A stretch of DNA of 64,000 nucleotides from Burkholderiales bacterium PBB2 (GCA_002255955.1 NKIM01000014.1:1-64000); one strand, 5' to 3'. Positions 29,609 to 39,697 are shown, counted from the first letter of the stretch. Numbers and translations: made by a program. The notes: generated from the sequence alone by a model not told the origin.

Positions 29609-30175
29609 TCAGCGCGCCTTGGCGCGAATCTCGGGCAGGGCTTTTTGCAGGTAGTACACCATCGACCAGATGGTCAACACGACGGCGGCCAGCAGCAGCC
29701 AGGTGCCCCAGGGCCGGGTCGGCAGCACGCCGAACAACACACCATCGAAGAGCAGGAAAGGAATCGCAATCATCTGCGCCGTGGTCTTGAGCTTGCCCAC
29801 CATGTGCACGGCCACGCTGCCGGAGGCGCCGATCTGGGCCATCCATTCACGCAGGGCCGAGATGGCGATCTCGCGGCCGATGATGACCAGGGCCACCAGG
29901 GCGTTGACGCGGCCGAGCTCCAGCAGGATCAGCAGCGCCGCACAGACCAGCATCTTGTCCGCCACCGGGTCCAGAAAGGCGCCGAAAGCCGAGGTCTGGT
30001 TGAGCTTGCGGGCCAGGTAGCCATCCAGCCAGTCAGTCAAGGCCACCAGGATGAACAAGGCGGTTGCGAAAAAGTTTTGGCTGTCTTTGCTCAGGTCCAG
30101 ATAGAAAACACCGACCACCAGCGGTATGGCGACGATGCGGGCCCAAGTGAACAGGGTTGGCAGGGTGAAGAACAT
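29609..30175 (-). CDS. pgsA: CDP-diacylglycerol-glycerol-3-phosphate 3-phosphatidyltransferase
   Basis: A 188-residue integral membrane enzyme that forms phosphatidylglycerol phosphate, precursor of phosphatidylglycerol and cardiolipin. The CDP-alcohol phosphotransferase motif is intact: DWLDGYLARKLNQTSAFGAF followed by LDPVADK. It has about four to five helices. ATG 30175 (MFFTLPTLFTWARI) is chosen over 30196 because family members begin there. Confidence 0.95.
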   Translation of the reverse strand: MFFTLPTLFTWARIVAIPLVVGVFYLDLSKDSQNFFATALFILVALTDWLDGYLARKLNQTSAFGAFLDPVADKMLVCAALLILLELGRVNALVALVIIGREIAISALREWMAQIGASGSVAVHMVGKLKTTAQMIAIPFLLFDGVLFGVLPTRPWGTWLLLAAVVLTIWSMVYYLQKALPEIRAKAR

Positions 30176-30279
30176 GCCGGCATTGTGCCCAAACAAAGTA
30201 CGGCGCCGCCGGGCAATTCAGGGCTTTTGCACCAAGAGCGGGCAAAGCGGCCCTCATCGGGCTCAGATGGCCGCTCCGC

Positions 30280-30313
30280 GCCCGCCGACTGTGGCTTTAT
30301 TGCCTCGGCGGGC
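30280..30313. other. Inverted repeat between pgsA and the lipoprotein gene
   Basis: GCCCGCCGA and TCGGCGGGC form a 9-bp stem around a 16-base loop. No T-run follows on either strand, so it is at most a weak terminator or a processing hairpin. Confidence 0.4.
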
Positions 30314-30332
30314 TGAGCTCGAACCCCGGCCC

Positions 30333-30950
30333 TCAGTCCAAGGTGCGCGGCTTGAAATGGCGATCGTCGTTGAACAGAAAGGTCTCGCTGAACTTCCAGG
30401 GTTCAGGCATGCGCGAGACATTGCCGAACGGCGCCGCGCGATGCACCGCATCGATGGCCAACTGCACCGTATCAAGCGCCTGCCCCGGGCGACGAAGCAC
30501 CTGGATGCGCTTGATGTGGCCGTCACGGTTGAGCTCCACCTCCAGCACCGGGATGGCCAGCAAGACCGGCGGCACCTGACCCATATAGGTCATGTGCGGA
30601 TTGGCGGCGACCAGGCGCTGCGCGGCCTGTTTACGCAGTTCGTCGTGGCTGCGCACCGGGGCCGGCGGCGGCAGGCTGTGCTTGGCACTCTCGGTCGGCT
30701 TGGCGGGCTCGGTCGGCGTGTGGGGCGAGGCCGGCTGGACCGGCGTGGCCGCAGGGGTGCTGGGCTGGCTGCTGGAGGGCGCGGGCGCGCGCGGGCCGCT
30801 GCTGCAGCCGGCCATCAGGCCCGCAAGCACGGCGATCACGCCCAGGCCGCTGCGGCCGGCCCAGGAGTTGGCGGCCGGCGACGGCGACGGCAACGGCGAT
30901 AGCGACGTCAACAACGGCGCGCCCCCTTGGTTTTGTTCAATGCAAGACAC
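30333..30950 (-). CDS. Lipoprotein with TonB-C-like C-terminal domain
   Basis: A reading frame of 205 residues, counted from a GTG at 30950 inside the end of uvrC. The start is uncertain. About 45 residues in, a hydrophobic segment ends in LMAGCSSG, a lipobox with Cys49. A Pro/Ser/Thr-rich linker follows, then a C-terminal domain (about 115-205; [41 protein letters not shown]) resembling TonB/TolA C-terminal folds. There is no TonB-type N-terminal helix, so a periplasmic structural role is more likely than energy transduction. Overlap with uvrC suggests co-translation. Confidence 0.75.
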   Translation of the reverse strand: MSCIEQNQGGAPLLTSLSPLPSPSPAANSWAGRSGLGVIAVLAGLMAGCSSGPRAPAPSSSQPSTPAATPVQPASPHTPTEPAKPTESAKHSLPPPAPVRSHDELRKQAAQRLVAANPHMTYMGQVPPVLLAIPVLEVELNRDGHIKRIQVLRRPGQALDTVQLAIDAVHRAAPFGNVSRMPEPWKFSETFLFNDDRHFKPRTLD

Positions 30951-32997
30951 GATAAATCTCCTCTGCCAGATCCTTGGAAATGCCTTTGACACTGGCAATC
31001 TCATCCACACTCGCCGCCGCCACGCCGCGCACGCCACCAAAGCGTTGCAGCAGCTGTGCGCGCTTTTTCGGGCCGATGCCGGCCACATCTTCCAATTTGG
31101 AGCCGCCCGTGCGCACCGCCGCGCGCTTGGCGCGCATGCCGGTGATGGCAAAGCGGTGGGCCTCGTCGCGGATCTGCGCCACCAGCATCAGGGCGGCGGA
31201 ATCGCGGCCCAGGTAGACCTTGGGCCGGCCATCGGCAAACACCAGTTCTTCCAGGCCGACCTTGCGGCCCTCGCCCTTTTCAACGCCGACGATCAGGCTC
31301 AGGTCCAGGCCCAGCTCTTCAAACACCTCGCGCGCCATGGACACCTGGCCGCGGCCACCGTCCACCAGCACCAGGTCCGGCAGGCGGCCGGTGCCCAGCT
31401 GCGCCGCCTCGGCCAGCTTGCTGTAGCGCCGCGTCAGCACCTGGCGCATGGCGGCGTAATCGTCGCCCCCGGTGATGCCCTCGATGTTGTAGCGGCGGTA
31501 CTGGCTGCTCTGCATCTGGTGCGCATCGAAGACCACGCAGGAGGCCATGGTCGCCTCGCCCGCCGTGTGGCTGATGTCGAAACACTCGATACGGAAGCCG
31601 TCCAGCTCCTGCACCTGCAGGTCGAGCGCCTCGACCAGGGCGCGGGTGCGCGCCTGCTGCGAGCCCTCTTCGGCCAGCAAGCGCGCCAGCGCCAGCTCGG
31701 CGCCCTTGACGCACATCTCCTGCCAGATGCGGCGCTGACCGCGCGGCTGGGCCTGGGTCGTGACCTTGTAGCCGGCCTGCTCGCTCAAGGCCTCGGACAA
31801 GGACTCGTCCACCGCCTCGCTGAGCACGATCAGCGAGGGCACATGGGCATCGAGGTAGTGCTGGGCCATGAAGGCCTCCAGCACCTGGCGCTCGGGCGAG
31901 TAGGCGCTGAGCTGCTCGTCGTCGCCGAGCGACACGGCGGTGGCCTCCTCGACGTGGCGCGGGAAGAAGGCGCGGTCCCCCAGATGGCGGCCACCGCGCA
32001 CCATGGCCAGGTTGACGCAGGCGCGGCCGCCTTGCACTTTGGCCGCCAGGATGTCGACATCGCGGTCACGCCCGGTGGCGCTGTTCTCGTCCACCGACTG
32101 CTGCTGCAGCACGCGCGCCAGGGCCTGGATCTGGTTGCGCACCTCGACCGCCAGCTCGAACTGCAAGGCATCCGAGTAGGCCATCATCTGCGCCTGCAGG
32201 CCGTCCATCACCTCTTGCGTCTCGCCCAGCAAAAAGCGCTCGGCGTTGCTGACATTGCGACCGTAGTCCGCGCCCTGCCCTTCGGGCACGCAAGGGCCGG
32301 AGCAGCGGCGGATCTGGTACAGCAGGCAAGGCCGCGAGCGGTTGTTGAAGACCGTGTCCTCACAGGTGCGCAGCTTGAAGACCTTCTGAATCAGCTGGAT
32401 CGATTCCTTGACCGCCCAGCCGCTCGGGAAGGGCCCGAAATAGCGGTGGCGCCGGTCCACCGCGCCGCGGTAGTAGCTGATGCGCGGGAATTGATGGCCG
32501 CTGAGCTTGAGGTAGGGGTAGCTCTTGTCATCGCGGAACAGGATGTTGAACTTGGGGTTCAGCGCCTTGATCAGATTGTTTTCCAGCAGCAGCGCCTCGG
32601 ACTCGGTGCGCACCACCGTGGTCTCCAGCCGCGCGATGCGCGCCACCATCATGCCGATGCGGGTGCCGCCATGGTCCTTCTGGAAATAGCTGGAGACGCG
32701 CTTCTTGAGATGCTTGGCCTTGCCGACGTAGAGCACCTGGTCCTGAGCGTCGAAGTAACGGTAGACACCGGGCAGACCGGGCAAGGCCGCCACCTCTTGC
32801 AGGATGCGCTCGCGCTGCTCGCGAGCGGCCTGCTCGACCTGCTGCACCCGCAAGGCCTCGGCCTCCTCGACGATGCGGCGCTCGCTAGCCCACTGAGCCT
32901 GCGCTTGTTCGCCGAGGGCGCGCGCCTCTTCCGCGGAAGCAGGGGCAGCGGGGTTGACTGAGGTTTCAGCGGGCTTTTGGGCGTCAGGCGTTGGCAT
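30937..32997 (-). CDS. uvrC: Excinuclease ABC subunit C
   Basis: A 686-residue nuclease making both incisions in nucleotide excision repair. From the N-terminus it has a GIY-YIG domain ([21 protein letters not shown], about residue 75 on), a Cys-containing region ([16 protein letters not shown]), a UVR motif near [18 protein letters not shown], the RNase H-like 3' domain ([16 protein letters not shown] and [11 protein letters not shown]) and a tandem HhH tail ([34 protein letters not shown]-type). About 70 residues before the GIY-YIG domain form a charged Ala/Glu/Arg coiled-coil-like extension. ATG 32997 is used; 33006 is an alternative. Confidence 0.95.
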   Translation of the reverse strand: MPTPDAQKPAETSVNPAAPASAEEARALGEQAQAQWASERRIVEEAEALRVQQVEQAAREQRERILQEVAALPGLPGVYRYFDAQDQVLYVGKAKHLKKRVSSYFQKDHGGTRIGMMVARIARLETTVVRTESEALLLENNLIKALNPKFNILFRDDKSYPYLKLSGHQFPRISYYRGAVDRRHRYFGPFPSGWAVKESIQLIQKVFKLRTCEDTVFNNRSRPCLLYQIRRCSGPCVPEGQGADYGRNVSNAERFLLGETQEVMDGLQAQMMAYSDALQFELAVEVRNQIQALARVLQQQSVDENSATGRDRDVDILAAKVQGGRACVNLAMVRGGRHLGDRAFFPRHVEEATAVSLGDDEQLSAYSPERQVLEAFMAQHYLDAHVPSLIVLSEAVDESLSEALSEQAGYKVTTQAQPRGQRRIWQEMCVKGAELALARLLAEEGSQQARTRALVEALDLQVQELDGFRIECFDISHTAGEATMASCVVFDAHQMQSSQYRRYNIEGITGGDDYAAMRQVLTRRYSKLAEAAQLGTGRLPDLVLVDGGRGQVSMAREVFEELGLDLSLIVGVEKGEGRKVGLEELVFADGRPKVYLGRDSAALMLVAQIRDEAHRFAITGMRAKRAAVRTGGSKLEDVAGIGPKKRAQLLQRFGGVRGVAAASVDEIASVKGISKDLAEEIYRVLH

Positions 32998-33030
32998 GGG
33001 CCGCATTGTGCCCGGCTCGATAATCCCGCC

Positions 33031-34107
33031 ATGAGTCAGTGTTCGAATCGGGTCTGGGATCTGTTCTGCCGTGTGATAGACAACTTCGGCGATGTCGGCG
33101 TCAGCTGGCGCCTGGCCCGCGACCTGGCGGCACGCGGGCAAAGCGTGCGCCTGTGGATTGACGACGCAGCGCCGCTGCGCTGGATGGCGCCGGGCGGCTG
33201 GCCGGCTGGCATCTCGGTGCATGACTGGCGCGAAGCCGAAGTCGAGGGCCTGGAGCTCGAAGCCGGCGATGTGGTGATCGAGACCTTTGGCTGCGAGCTG
33301 CCGCCCGCTTTTGTCAGCCGCATGGCCGCGCGCCAGTCGGCGCCGCTCTGGCTGAACCTGGAATACCTCAGCGCCGAGGCCTATGTCGAGCGCAGCCATG
33401 GCCTGAGCTCACCGCAGTTCAGCGGCCCAGGCCGCTGCCTGGACAAGCGTTTTTTCTACCCCGGCTTCAGCCTGCGCACCGGCGGCCTGCTGCGCGAGCC
33501 GGGCTTGCTGGAGGCGCAGGCCGGCTTCGATGCGAAGGCCTGGCTGGCGGCGCAGGGCCTGCAGCGCCAGCCGGGCGAGCGCATCGTCAACCTGTTCGCC
33601 TACCCCAACCCGCGGCTGGGCGATCTGTTGGACGCCCTGGCCGATCAGCCCACCCTGCTGCTGGTCTGCCCCGGCGCGGTGCAGGCCGAGCTGCTGCAGC
33701 GAAAGCTGCCGGCCACGCTCCGCCTGCATGCCCTGACCTTCCTCAGCCAGCCGGACTTCGACGCCCTGCTCTGGGCGGCCGACCTGAACCTGGTGCGCGG
33801 TGAGGATTCTTTTGTGCGGGCCCAGTGGGCTGGCAAGCCTTTTGTCTGGCAGATCTACCGCCAGGACGACGGCGCGCATGGACCCAAGCTCGACGCCTTT
33901 CTCGATCTCTATTTGCGAGGCGCCCCCACCGAGCTGGCCGGCCCGACCCGCCAGCTCTGGCGCCGCTGGAACGAGCTGGAGGCCGGCCCGCTGCAGCTGC
34001 CGCCGGCCGCAGCCGCCGCTGCCCAAGCCCTGGAATGGCGTGCGCAATTGCTGCAGCAGCCCGACTTGTGCAGCCAGCTGCTCGGCTTGGCCGCCAAATC
34101 GGGCTAA
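33031..34107 (+). CDS. earP: EF-P arginine rhamnosyltransferase
   Basis: A 358-residue GT-B glycosyltransferase that transfers rhamnose from dTDP-rhamnose to Arg32 of elongation factor P. The N-terminal [18 protein letters not shown] carries the catalytic Asp pair. The C-terminal nucleotide-binding stretch [23 protein letters not shown] is typical. It is divergent from uvrC across about 25 bases and is followed by efp, its substrate gene. Confidence 0.96.
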   Translation: MSQCSNRVWDLFCRVIDNFGDVGVSWRLARDLAARGQSVRLWIDDAAPLRWMAPGGWPAGISVHDWREAEVEGLELEAGDVVIETFGCELPPAFVSRMAARQSAPLWLNLEYLSAEAYVERSHGLSSPQFSGPGRCLDKRFFYPGFSLRTGGLLREPGLLEAQAGFDAKAWLAAQGLQRQPGERIVNLFAYPNPRLGDLLDALADQPTLLLVCPGAVQAELLQRKLPATLRLHALTFLSQPDFDALLWAADLNLVRGEDSFVRAQWAGKPFVWQIYRQDDGAHGPKLDAFLDLYLRGAPTELAGPTRQLWRRWNELEAGPLQLPPAAAAAAQALEWRAQLLQQPDLCSQLLGLAAKSG

Positions 34108-34326
34108 AATTGAGGGCTTTGTCGCGCCGCAAGTGTTGGGCGCAGCACCCTGGTCGGGCGTTTGAGGTCGTGTTTGGCCTTGAAAACCTGGCTCTCAAGA
34201 CAGCAGGCACTTGTTCTTTGACCGAAGTTCGAACAATGGCCTGGGCCCCGAATCGATCGTGCATACATGCAGCGTGCGTGATCCACCGGGCCATCCCGCA
34301 GAACTTCTCTCCAAATCGGAACACTC
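34108..34326. promoter_or_regulatory. Leader region between earP and efp
   Basis: These 219 bases likely hold the efp promoter and untranslated leader. An inverted repeat TTGTTC (34211-34216) / GAACAA (34231-34236) with a 14-base spacer lies about 90 bases before efp. Its role is unknown; no gene is seen. Confidence 0.35.
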
Positions 34327-34881
34327 ATGAAGATTGCTCAAGAAATCCGCGCCGGCAACGTGATCATGCACGGTAAAGACCCGATGGTCGTGCTGAAGAC
34401 CGAATACAGCCGCGGCGGCCGCAATGCAGCCACCGTGCGCATGAAGCTCAAGAGCCTGCTGAACAACTCCGGCACCGAAGTCGTGTTCAAGGCCGACGAC
34501 AAGATGGACCAGGTCATCCTGGAAAAGCGCGACTGCACCTACACCTACTTCGCTGACCCGATGTATGTGTTCATGGACACCGAGTACAACCAGTTCGAAG
34601 TCGAAGCCGAGAACATGGGCGACGCCCTGTCCTACCTGGAAGACTCCATGCCCGTGGAAGTGGTGTTCTACGACGGCAAGGCCATCTCGGTCGAACTGCC
34701 CACTTCGCTGGTGCGTGAAGTGACCTGGACCGAACCGGCCGTCAAGGGCGACACCTCGGGCAAGGTCCTGAAGCCCGCCAAGATCTCCACCGGTTTCGAA
34801 ATCCCCGTGCCCATCTTCGTGGCCCAAGGCGACAAGATCGAAATCGACACCCGCACGCACGAGTACCGCAAGCGCGTCTGA
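34327..34881 (+). CDS. efp: Elongation factor P
   Basis: A 184-residue three-domain factor that relieves ribosome stalling at polyproline. The modification loop reads YSRGGRNAA with Arg at residue 32, the rhamnosylated class, which fits the adjacent earP and the absence of lysyl-modification genes here. The C-terminal [20 protein letters not shown] is canonical. A strong terminator follows. Confidence 0.98.
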   Translation: MKIAQEIRAGNVIMHGKDPMVVLKTEYSRGGRNAATVRMKLKSLLNNSGTEVVFKADDKMDQVILEKRDCTYTYFADPMYVFMDTEYNQFEVEAENMGDALSYLEDSMPVEVVFYDGKAISVELPTSLVREVTWTEPAVKGDTSGKVLKPAKISTGFEIPVPIFVAQGDKIEIDTRTHEYRKRV

Positions 34882-34910
34882 GCCTCCGGCTCCACGCCAG
34901 CGATGCAAAC

Positions 34911-34938
34911 AAAAAGGCACCCTCGGGTGCCTTTTTTA
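34911..34938 (+). terminator. Rho-independent terminator of efp
   Basis: A GGCACC-CTCG-GGTGCC hairpin preceded by AAAAA and followed by TTTTTT, 30 bases after the efp stop. The symmetric A/T flanks may also serve the convergent acetolactate synthase gene. Confidence 0.92.
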
Positions 34939-34988
34939 ATTGCCGCGCGACGCTCGCCACTCCCCAAGAAAGCCGGCCTGGCTGGCGC

Positions 34989-36785
34989 TCAGACCTCCTC
35001 GTAGGCCTGGCCCTTGCCCAACCAGATCTCCTGGTGCCCGGCACCGGCCGGGATCATGGGGAAGCAGTTCTCCTCGGCCCGCACCTGCACATCGAGGAAG
35101 TAGGGCCCCGCGCTGGCCAGGCATTGATGCAGCGCTGCGTCCAGGTCTTCGCGCCGCTCGACCCGCAAGCCTTGCCAGCCGAAAGCCTGGGCCAGGGCCA
35201 CGAAGTCCGGCAGCGCCTCGGTGTAGCTGTGGCTGTAGCGGCCGCCGTGGATCAGCTCCTGCCACTGCCTCACCATGCCCATGCGGCCATTGTTGGACAG
35301 CACCAGCTTGACCGGCAGGCGGTGCTGCACGGCGGTGGACAGCTCCTGGATGTTCATCAGCACCGAGGCGTCACCGCTGACGCAGACCACCAGCTCCTCC
35401 GGATGCGCGATCTGTGCCCCCAGGGCCGCGGGCAGGCCATAACCCATGGTTCCAGCGCCACCGGAAGTCAGCCAGCGGCCGGGCGACTGGAACTGCAGAT
35501 GCTGGGCCGCCCACATCTGATGTTGGCCGACATCGGTCGAGACGATGGCGCCCTGCGCCGGGCGCTGCCGCTCGATGGCCCGCTGCAGCTGGCGCATCAA
35601 GGCCTGTGGCGCGATCTCCCCGCTGCCGCTGTCCTCGAAGCCAAAACTATCGGCCGCGCGCCAGCGCGCGATGCGCGACCACCAGGCTTGCAAGTCGAGG
35701 AGCAGGCCGCGCGCCTGCCAGGCCTGCTCCAGCGCCGCCAGCGAGGCGGCACAGTCGCCGCGCAGGGCGACATCGGCGCGCACGACCTTGCCGATGGAAC
35801 GCGCATCAATGTCCAGGTGGATGATCTTGGCGCCCGGGCAGAAGTTGTCGAGACGGCCAGTGACCCGGTCGTCAAAGCGCGCACCGACACAGACGATCAC
35901 ATCGGCATGGTGCATGGCCAGATTGGCCTCCAGGCTGCCATGCATGCCCAGCATGCCCAGCCACTGCGGGCTGGCCGCCGGGAAGGCTCCCAAGCCCATC
36001 AGCGTCAAGGTGCAAGGCGCACCGGTGGCCTGAACCAGGCGCTGAAAGCTGGCGCAGGCGGCTGCGCCCGAATTGATCAGACCGCCGCCGCCATAGAACA
36101 CCGGGCGCTGTGCAGCTTGCAGCAGATCGAGGGCTGCGTCCACCGCGGAAGCATCGGGCCGGCCGGGCGCAGGCCGGCGGGGCACGGGCGCCTGCCAGCT
36201 GTCTTCGGCCAGGCCTTGCAGCTGGATGTCCTTGGGGAAATCGATCAACACCGGCCCCGGTCGGCCCTCGCGCGTGCGCCGGTAGCCCTCCTCCACCGTG
36301 GCCGCCACCTGTTCGACGGCGCGGATCTGCACATTCCACCGGGTCACCGGCCGAGAGATGCCGAGCGCATCGCATTCCTGAAAGGCATCGGTGCCGATTG
36401 CCGTGGTCGCCACCTGGCCGCTGATGCAAAGCACCGGGATGCTGTCGCACAAGGCATCCAGCAGACCGGTGGTGGTGTTGCTCATGCCCGGGCCCGAGGT
36501 CACGAAGACCACCCCCACTTTGCCCGTGCTGCGCGCATAGCCCTCGGCCGCATGCACGGCCGCCTGCTCATGGCGCACCAGCACATGGCGCAGGCGCGGC
36601 TCGGCATGCAAGGCGTCGTAGAGCGGCAGCACGGCACCGCCGGGGTAGCCGAACACGGTGTCCACACCCAGGGCCAGCAGGCTGGCGATCAAGGCCTGCG
36701 CGCCGTTGCACGGGATGGCGGGCTGAAGACACACCGGAGCCAGATCCGGCGCCGCGTCGAACAAGGTTTCGGGCAATGCAATCAT
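34989..36785 (-). CDS. Acetolactate synthase large subunit (stand-alone)
   Basis: A 598-residue ThDP-dependent enzyme condensing pyruvate into acetolactate (branched-chain amino acid pathway). The ThDP-activating Glu lies in [34 protein letters not shown] and the FAD region [15 protein letters not shown] are present. The ThDP motif is [15 protein letters not shown] with [11 protein letters not shown]. No small regulatory subunit gene (ilvN/ilvH) is adjacent and ilvC is absent, so this is probably an accessory isozyme. A divergent Lrp-type regulator suggests control by amino acids. ATG 36785 is preferred over 36815. Confidence 0.92.
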   Translation of the reverse strand: MIALPETLFDAAPDLAPVCLQPAIPCNGAQALIASLLALGVDTVFGYPGGAVLPLYDALHAEPRLRHVLVRHEQAAVHAAEGYARSTGKVGVVFVTSGPGMSNTTTGLLDALCDSIPVLCISGQVATTAIGTDAFQECDALGISRPVTRWNVQIRAVEQVAATVEEGYRRTREGRPGPVLIDFPKDIQLQGLAEDSWQAPVPRRPAPGRPDASAVDAALDLLQAAQRPVFYGGGGLINSGAAACASFQRLVQATGAPCTLTLMGLGAFPAASPQWLGMLGMHGSLEANLAMHHADVIVCVGARFDDRVTGRLDNFCPGAKIIHLDIDARSIGKVVRADVALRGDCAASLAALEQAWQARGLLLDLQAWWSRIARWRAADSFGFEDSGSGEIAPQALMRQLQRAIERQRPAQGAIVSTDVGQHQMWAAQHLQFQSPGRWLTSGGAGTMGYGLPAALGAQIAHPEELVVCVSGDASVLMNIQELSTAVQHRLPVKLVLSNNGRMGMVRQWQELIHGGRYSHSYTEALPDFVALAQAFGWQGLRVERREDLDAALHQCLASAGPYFLDVQVRAEENCFPMIPAGAGHQEIWLGKGQAYEEV

Positions 36786-36885
36786 GCCAGCACTGTGCCC
36801 AAGAACACGCAGCAAAGGCTGCCGAATTTTTCCTCAAAATCAAGCCACAGAAGTAAATCTTGCTGCAAAGATAAACTCACGCAGC
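36786..36885. promoter_or_regulatory. Divergent promoter region, acetolactate synthase / Lrp-type regulator
   Basis: A 100-base AT-richer spacer between two diverging genes, the usual target for autoregulated Lrp/AsnC proteins. No single unambiguous operator was found. Confidence 0.45.
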
Positions 36886-37347
36886 ATGAAGCTCGACAAA
36901 TTTGATTTCGCCATCCTGGCCTGCCTGCAGCAGGACGCCCGCATCAGCCTGCAGGAGTTGAGCGGCCAGGTCGGCCTGACCAGTTCACCCTGCTGGGCGC
37001 GCATCAAGCGCATGGAAGAAGCTGGCGTGATCGAGGGCTATGCCGTGCGCCTCAATGCCGCCAAGATCGGCCTGGCCGACACGGTGATCGTGCAGGTCAC
37101 TCTGGACAATCACTCCGACGAGGCCTTGTTCGAGTTCGGCCGCGCGCTGGAGCAGATCCCCGAAGTGCTGGAGGCCTTTCTGGTTTCGGGCGACTACGAC
37201 TACTACGTGCGCATCGCCGTCTCGGACACGCGCGACTACGAGCGCCTGCTGCGCGAGCGCCTGTACAAAATCCCGGGCATACGCCACAGCAAGTCCAGCT
37301 TTGTGCTGCGGCAGCTGAAGCAAAGCCAGCTGCCCCTGCGCGGCTGA
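36886..37347 (+). CDS. Lrp/AsnC family transcriptional regulator
   Basis: A 153-residue regulator. An N-terminal winged helix (KLDKFDFAILACLQQDARIS...LSGQVGLTSSPCWARIKRMEEAGVI) precedes a C-terminal RAM/SAM effector domain (TVIVQVTLDNH, VLEAFLVSGDYDYYVRIAV). It is divergent from the acetolactate synthase gene, its likely target. ATG 36886 is chosen because the HTH domain begins right after it. Confidence 0.94.
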   Translation: MKLDKFDFAILACLQQDARISLQELSGQVGLTSSPCWARIKRMEEAGVIEGYAVRLNAAKIGLADTVIVQVTLDNHSDEALFEFGRALEQIPEVLEAFLVSGDYDYYVRIAVSDTRDYERLLRERLYKIPGIRHSKSSFVLRQLKQSQLPLRG

Positions 37348-37416
37348 ACCCTGCAAACGCCGAGGCTCTTGGCGCGCCTCCCGGCGCCACCACTCATCCC
37401 GCGCGCAGGCCTGGGT

Positions 37417-37866
37417 TCAATGCGCCTTGCGCTTGCCGCTGGCCTGTTGAGGCTTCTTGGCGCCCTTGCCCGCGCCTTCGGCGGCAGCTTTTTTGCCTGA
37501 TTTGCTGGCCTTGCTGGCAGGCTTGGCGGACTTGCTCGCCTTGGCCTTCTTGGCCGGGGCCGCCTTGGCGGCGGCTTTGCTGGTCTTTTTGTTGGCAGCC
37601 TTGCTCGCGGCCCTGCCCGATGTTTTGCCAGCTTTGGCCGCGGCTTCCGCCGGTGCCGCCTTGGCCGCGTCTTCCAGTTGGTGCAGTCCCACCACGGCCG
37701 GCGCCACCGGCTGGGGTGTCTGAATGACCGTGCCCTGGCTGCTGGTCTGGGCCAGAGCGGGCGCGCTCATGCCGAGCGCCGTGGCCAACGCTGCGGCCAG
37801 GCCCAGACACCGGCCGAAGGTTGCGGCCCGGCGGGCCATCGTTGCTTGCTTCTTGTTCTTGCTCAT
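37417..37866 (-). CDS. Exported Lys/Ala-rich histone H1-like protein
   Basis: A 149-residue protein with a likely signal peptide (MSKNKKQATMARRAATF..., hydrophobic core, cleavage near APALAQ). A short neutral segment follows, then a tail of about 75 residues made mostly of Lys, Ala, Ser, Gly and Pro (AKKAKASKSAKPASKASK type). The tail resembles histone H1/AlgP-like DNA-binding tails, but the leader would place it outside the cytosol. Low-complexity composition prevents a family call. It starts 43 bases after the prolyl-hydroxylase-like gene, so the two probably share a transcript. Confidence 0.75.
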   Translation of the reverse strand: MSKNKKQATMARRAATFGRCLGLAAALATALGMSAPALAQTSSQGTVIQTPQPVAPAVVGLHQLEDAAKAAPAEAAAKAGKTSGRAASKAANKKTSKAAAKAAPAKKAKASKSAKPASKASKSGKKAAAEGAGKGAKKPQQASGKRKAH

Positions 37867-37909
37867 GACTTGATGTTCCTGTGCGACTCGATGTTCCTGC
37901 GGGACCAGC

Positions 37910-38788
37910 TCAGACAAAGACGCCCTGGCGCAGCCATTTGGTGGCCACCCATTTTTCCCCTTCCCGCACCGGCGCGCCGCCGTGCAGGGTCAGGGTTTGG
38001 GGCTGAGGGCGGTCGTAGCTGAAGAACACCGCATTGCCCTTGACCGGTAGCACGTCGAGGCCGATGTCCGGGAAGATGGTGGCGCCGCCCGCCGCCGGCG
38101 TGTTGAGGTACATCACCAGCGTGCCGACGCGCTGACCGCCGCGCTTGAGGATGGCCGGCGTGCTGCTCATGCCGGGGTCGAAATAGTCGTAATGCGGCAA
38201 ATACTCGGCACCCGGGCGGTAACGCAGCACCTGCAGGCCTTCGCCGTGATCGACCGGCCAGTTGATCAGTGCCGCCAGGCGCGCCTCGATGCGGCGGATC
38301 AGCTCGTTCTCACCGCGCTCGAAGAACATGCCCTCGCTGGTGCGGGCCGCGTTGACCTCGCTGCCGCTGTCCTTGGCCGCCACGGTTTCCGATCGCGCCA
38401 GGCGGGCCTCGGATTGGGCCACCATGGCATCGCACTCTTCATCCGACAGCAGGCCGCCGAACACCACCACGCGCGGATGCCGCAGGCTCAGCAGCACCCG
38501 CACCTCGCGGTCACCAACCCGGATCACCGGGCGCCCCCCGCTGAGATCGGGCTCAGGCACCGCACTGCCAGCGGCCGCGTCGCGCACCGCCTGGCTGATG
38601 GCGGGACCGGCGGCCATGGGCTGCACCAGCGAGGGGTCCAGCGTCTGCGCCAAGGCCGTGGCCGCCACCGACGCATCCCAGCCACTGCTTTGCATGGCAG
38701 CCAGCAATTGCTCCTGGCTGCAGCCCTGGGCCAGCTGGGCGCCGATCCATTGGCGCAGCTCGGCGGTGATCAGTTGTTGTGCACTCAT
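37910..38788 (-). CDS. Prolyl 4-hydroxylase-like 2-oxoglutarate/Fe(II) oxygenase
   Basis: A 292-residue protein. The N-terminal ~55 residues form a small helical domain resembling UBA-type folds (WIGAQLAQGCSQEQLLAAMQ). The C-terminal oxygenase has the iron-binding HxD in YLPHYDYFD, the distal His in LTLHGGAPV and the 2-oxoglutarate Lys in WVATKWLR. SEGMFF and GGATIFPDIGL are typical of the P4H family. Bacterial relatives hydroxylate prolines, for example in EF-Tu of Pseudomonas. The substrate here is unknown; the downstream Pro/Lys/Ala-rich protein is a speculative candidate. Confidence 0.9.
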   Translation of the reverse strand: MSAQQLITAELRQWIGAQLAQGCSQEQLLAAMQSSGWDASVAATALAQTLDPSLVQPMAAGPAISQAVRDAAAGSAVPEPDLSGGRPVIRVGDREVRVLLSLRHPRVVVFGGLLSDEECDAMVAQSEARLARSETVAAKDSGSEVNAARTSEGMFFERGENELIRRIEARLAALINWPVDHGEGLQVLRYRPGAEYLPHYDYFDPGMSSTPAILKRGGQRVGTLVMYLNTPAAGGATIFPDIGLDVLPVKGNAVFFSYDRPQPQTLTLHGGAPVREGEKWVATKWLRQGVFV

Positions 38789-38827
38789 GGTGAAGCGAGG
38801 GACAAGAGGAAGAGGAGCGAAAAACGA

Positions 38828-39613
38828 TCAGTCGACCAGGCGACGGCGGAACACCAGACGCTCGGCCGTGGACACTTCGGCATGGTAGCGGTAGCCGTCG
38901 AGATTGAAGTCCAGCAGGCCGGCCGGCGTGTCTACGCCTTCGGTGATGGCAAAGCGCGCCATCAGGCCGCGCGCACGCTTGGCGAAGAAGCTGATGATCT
39001 TGTACTGGCCGCTCTTCCAGTCCTCAAACACGCACTCCAGCACCCGCGGCTGCAAGGCCTTGCGATCGGCGGCCTTGAAGTACTCCTGCGAGGCCAGGTT
39101 GACGATCACCGGCACCTGGCTGGAGGCCGCGCGGGCATTCAGATGCTCGGCCAGCCGATCGCCCCAGAACTGGTAGAGATTGCTGCCGCGGGGGTTGGCC
39201 AGGCGCGTGCCCATCTCCAGCCGGTAAGGCTGCATCAAGTCCATGGGGCGCAGCACGCCGTACAGGCCCGAGAGGATGGCCACATGGGCTTGCGCCCATT
39301 GCAGCTGCTCGGCATTCAAGGTCTTGGCCTGCAGGCCATCGTAGACATCGCCGTCAAAGGCCAGCACAGCCGGCTTGCTGTTCTTCTCGGTGAAGCGGGG
39401 GCGCCAGGCCTGGTAACGGGCCACATTGAGCTCGGACAAGGCCTCGGACAGGTCCATCAGGCGGGCGATGTCCGCCGGCGTCTGGGTCTTCAGCACCTGG
39501 ATCAATTCACTCGACTGGGCGGTGAACTGGGGCTGGCTGATCAGCGGCTTCAGGGCGTCGGGAACCGGGGTTTCGTAGTCCAGCGACTTGGCGGGAGAGA
39601 GCAGGTAAAGCAT
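38828..39613 (-). CDS. yaaA: YaaA family peroxide stress protein
   Basis: A 261-residue YaaA (DUF328) protein. The family start MLYLLSPAKSLDYETP is exact. The later AFDGDVYDGLQA, LSGLYGVLRPMDLMQPYRLEMGT and FFAKRARGLMARF motifs are present. E. coli YaaA lowers free iron and limits DNA damage during peroxide stress. ATG 39613 matches the family start; a longer frame exists upstream. Confidence 0.94.
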   Translation of the reverse strand: MLYLLSPAKSLDYETPVPDALKPLISQPQFTAQSSELIQVLKTQTPADIARLMDLSEALSELNVARYQAWRPRFTEKNSKPAVLAFDGDVYDGLQAKTLNAEQLQWAQAHVAILSGLYGVLRPMDLMQPYRLEMGTRLANPRGSNLYQFWGDRLAEHLNARAASSQVPVIVNLASQEYFKAADRKALQPRVLECVFEDWKSGQYKIISFFAKRARGLMARFAITEGVDTPAGLLDFNLDGYRYHAEVSTAERLVFRRRLVD

Positions 39614-39661
39614 GGCCGGTATTCTCGCCCAGCCATCGTGACAGGCCAGGCAGCCCGGCAT

Positions 39662-39697
39662 GAAAAAGCCCGCCGAGGCCTCTCGCCTGGGCGGGCT
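39662..39697 (-). terminator. Rho-independent terminator of tolC
   Basis: On the minus strand AGCCCGCC / GGCGGGCT form an 8-bp stem followed by TTTTT, about 30 bases after the tolC stop. Confidence 0.85.

Noticed and set aside
30280-30313. Functional terminator between pgsA and the lipoprotein gene
   Set aside because: The hairpin has a large loop and no T-run on either strand, so it is listed only as an inverted repeat.
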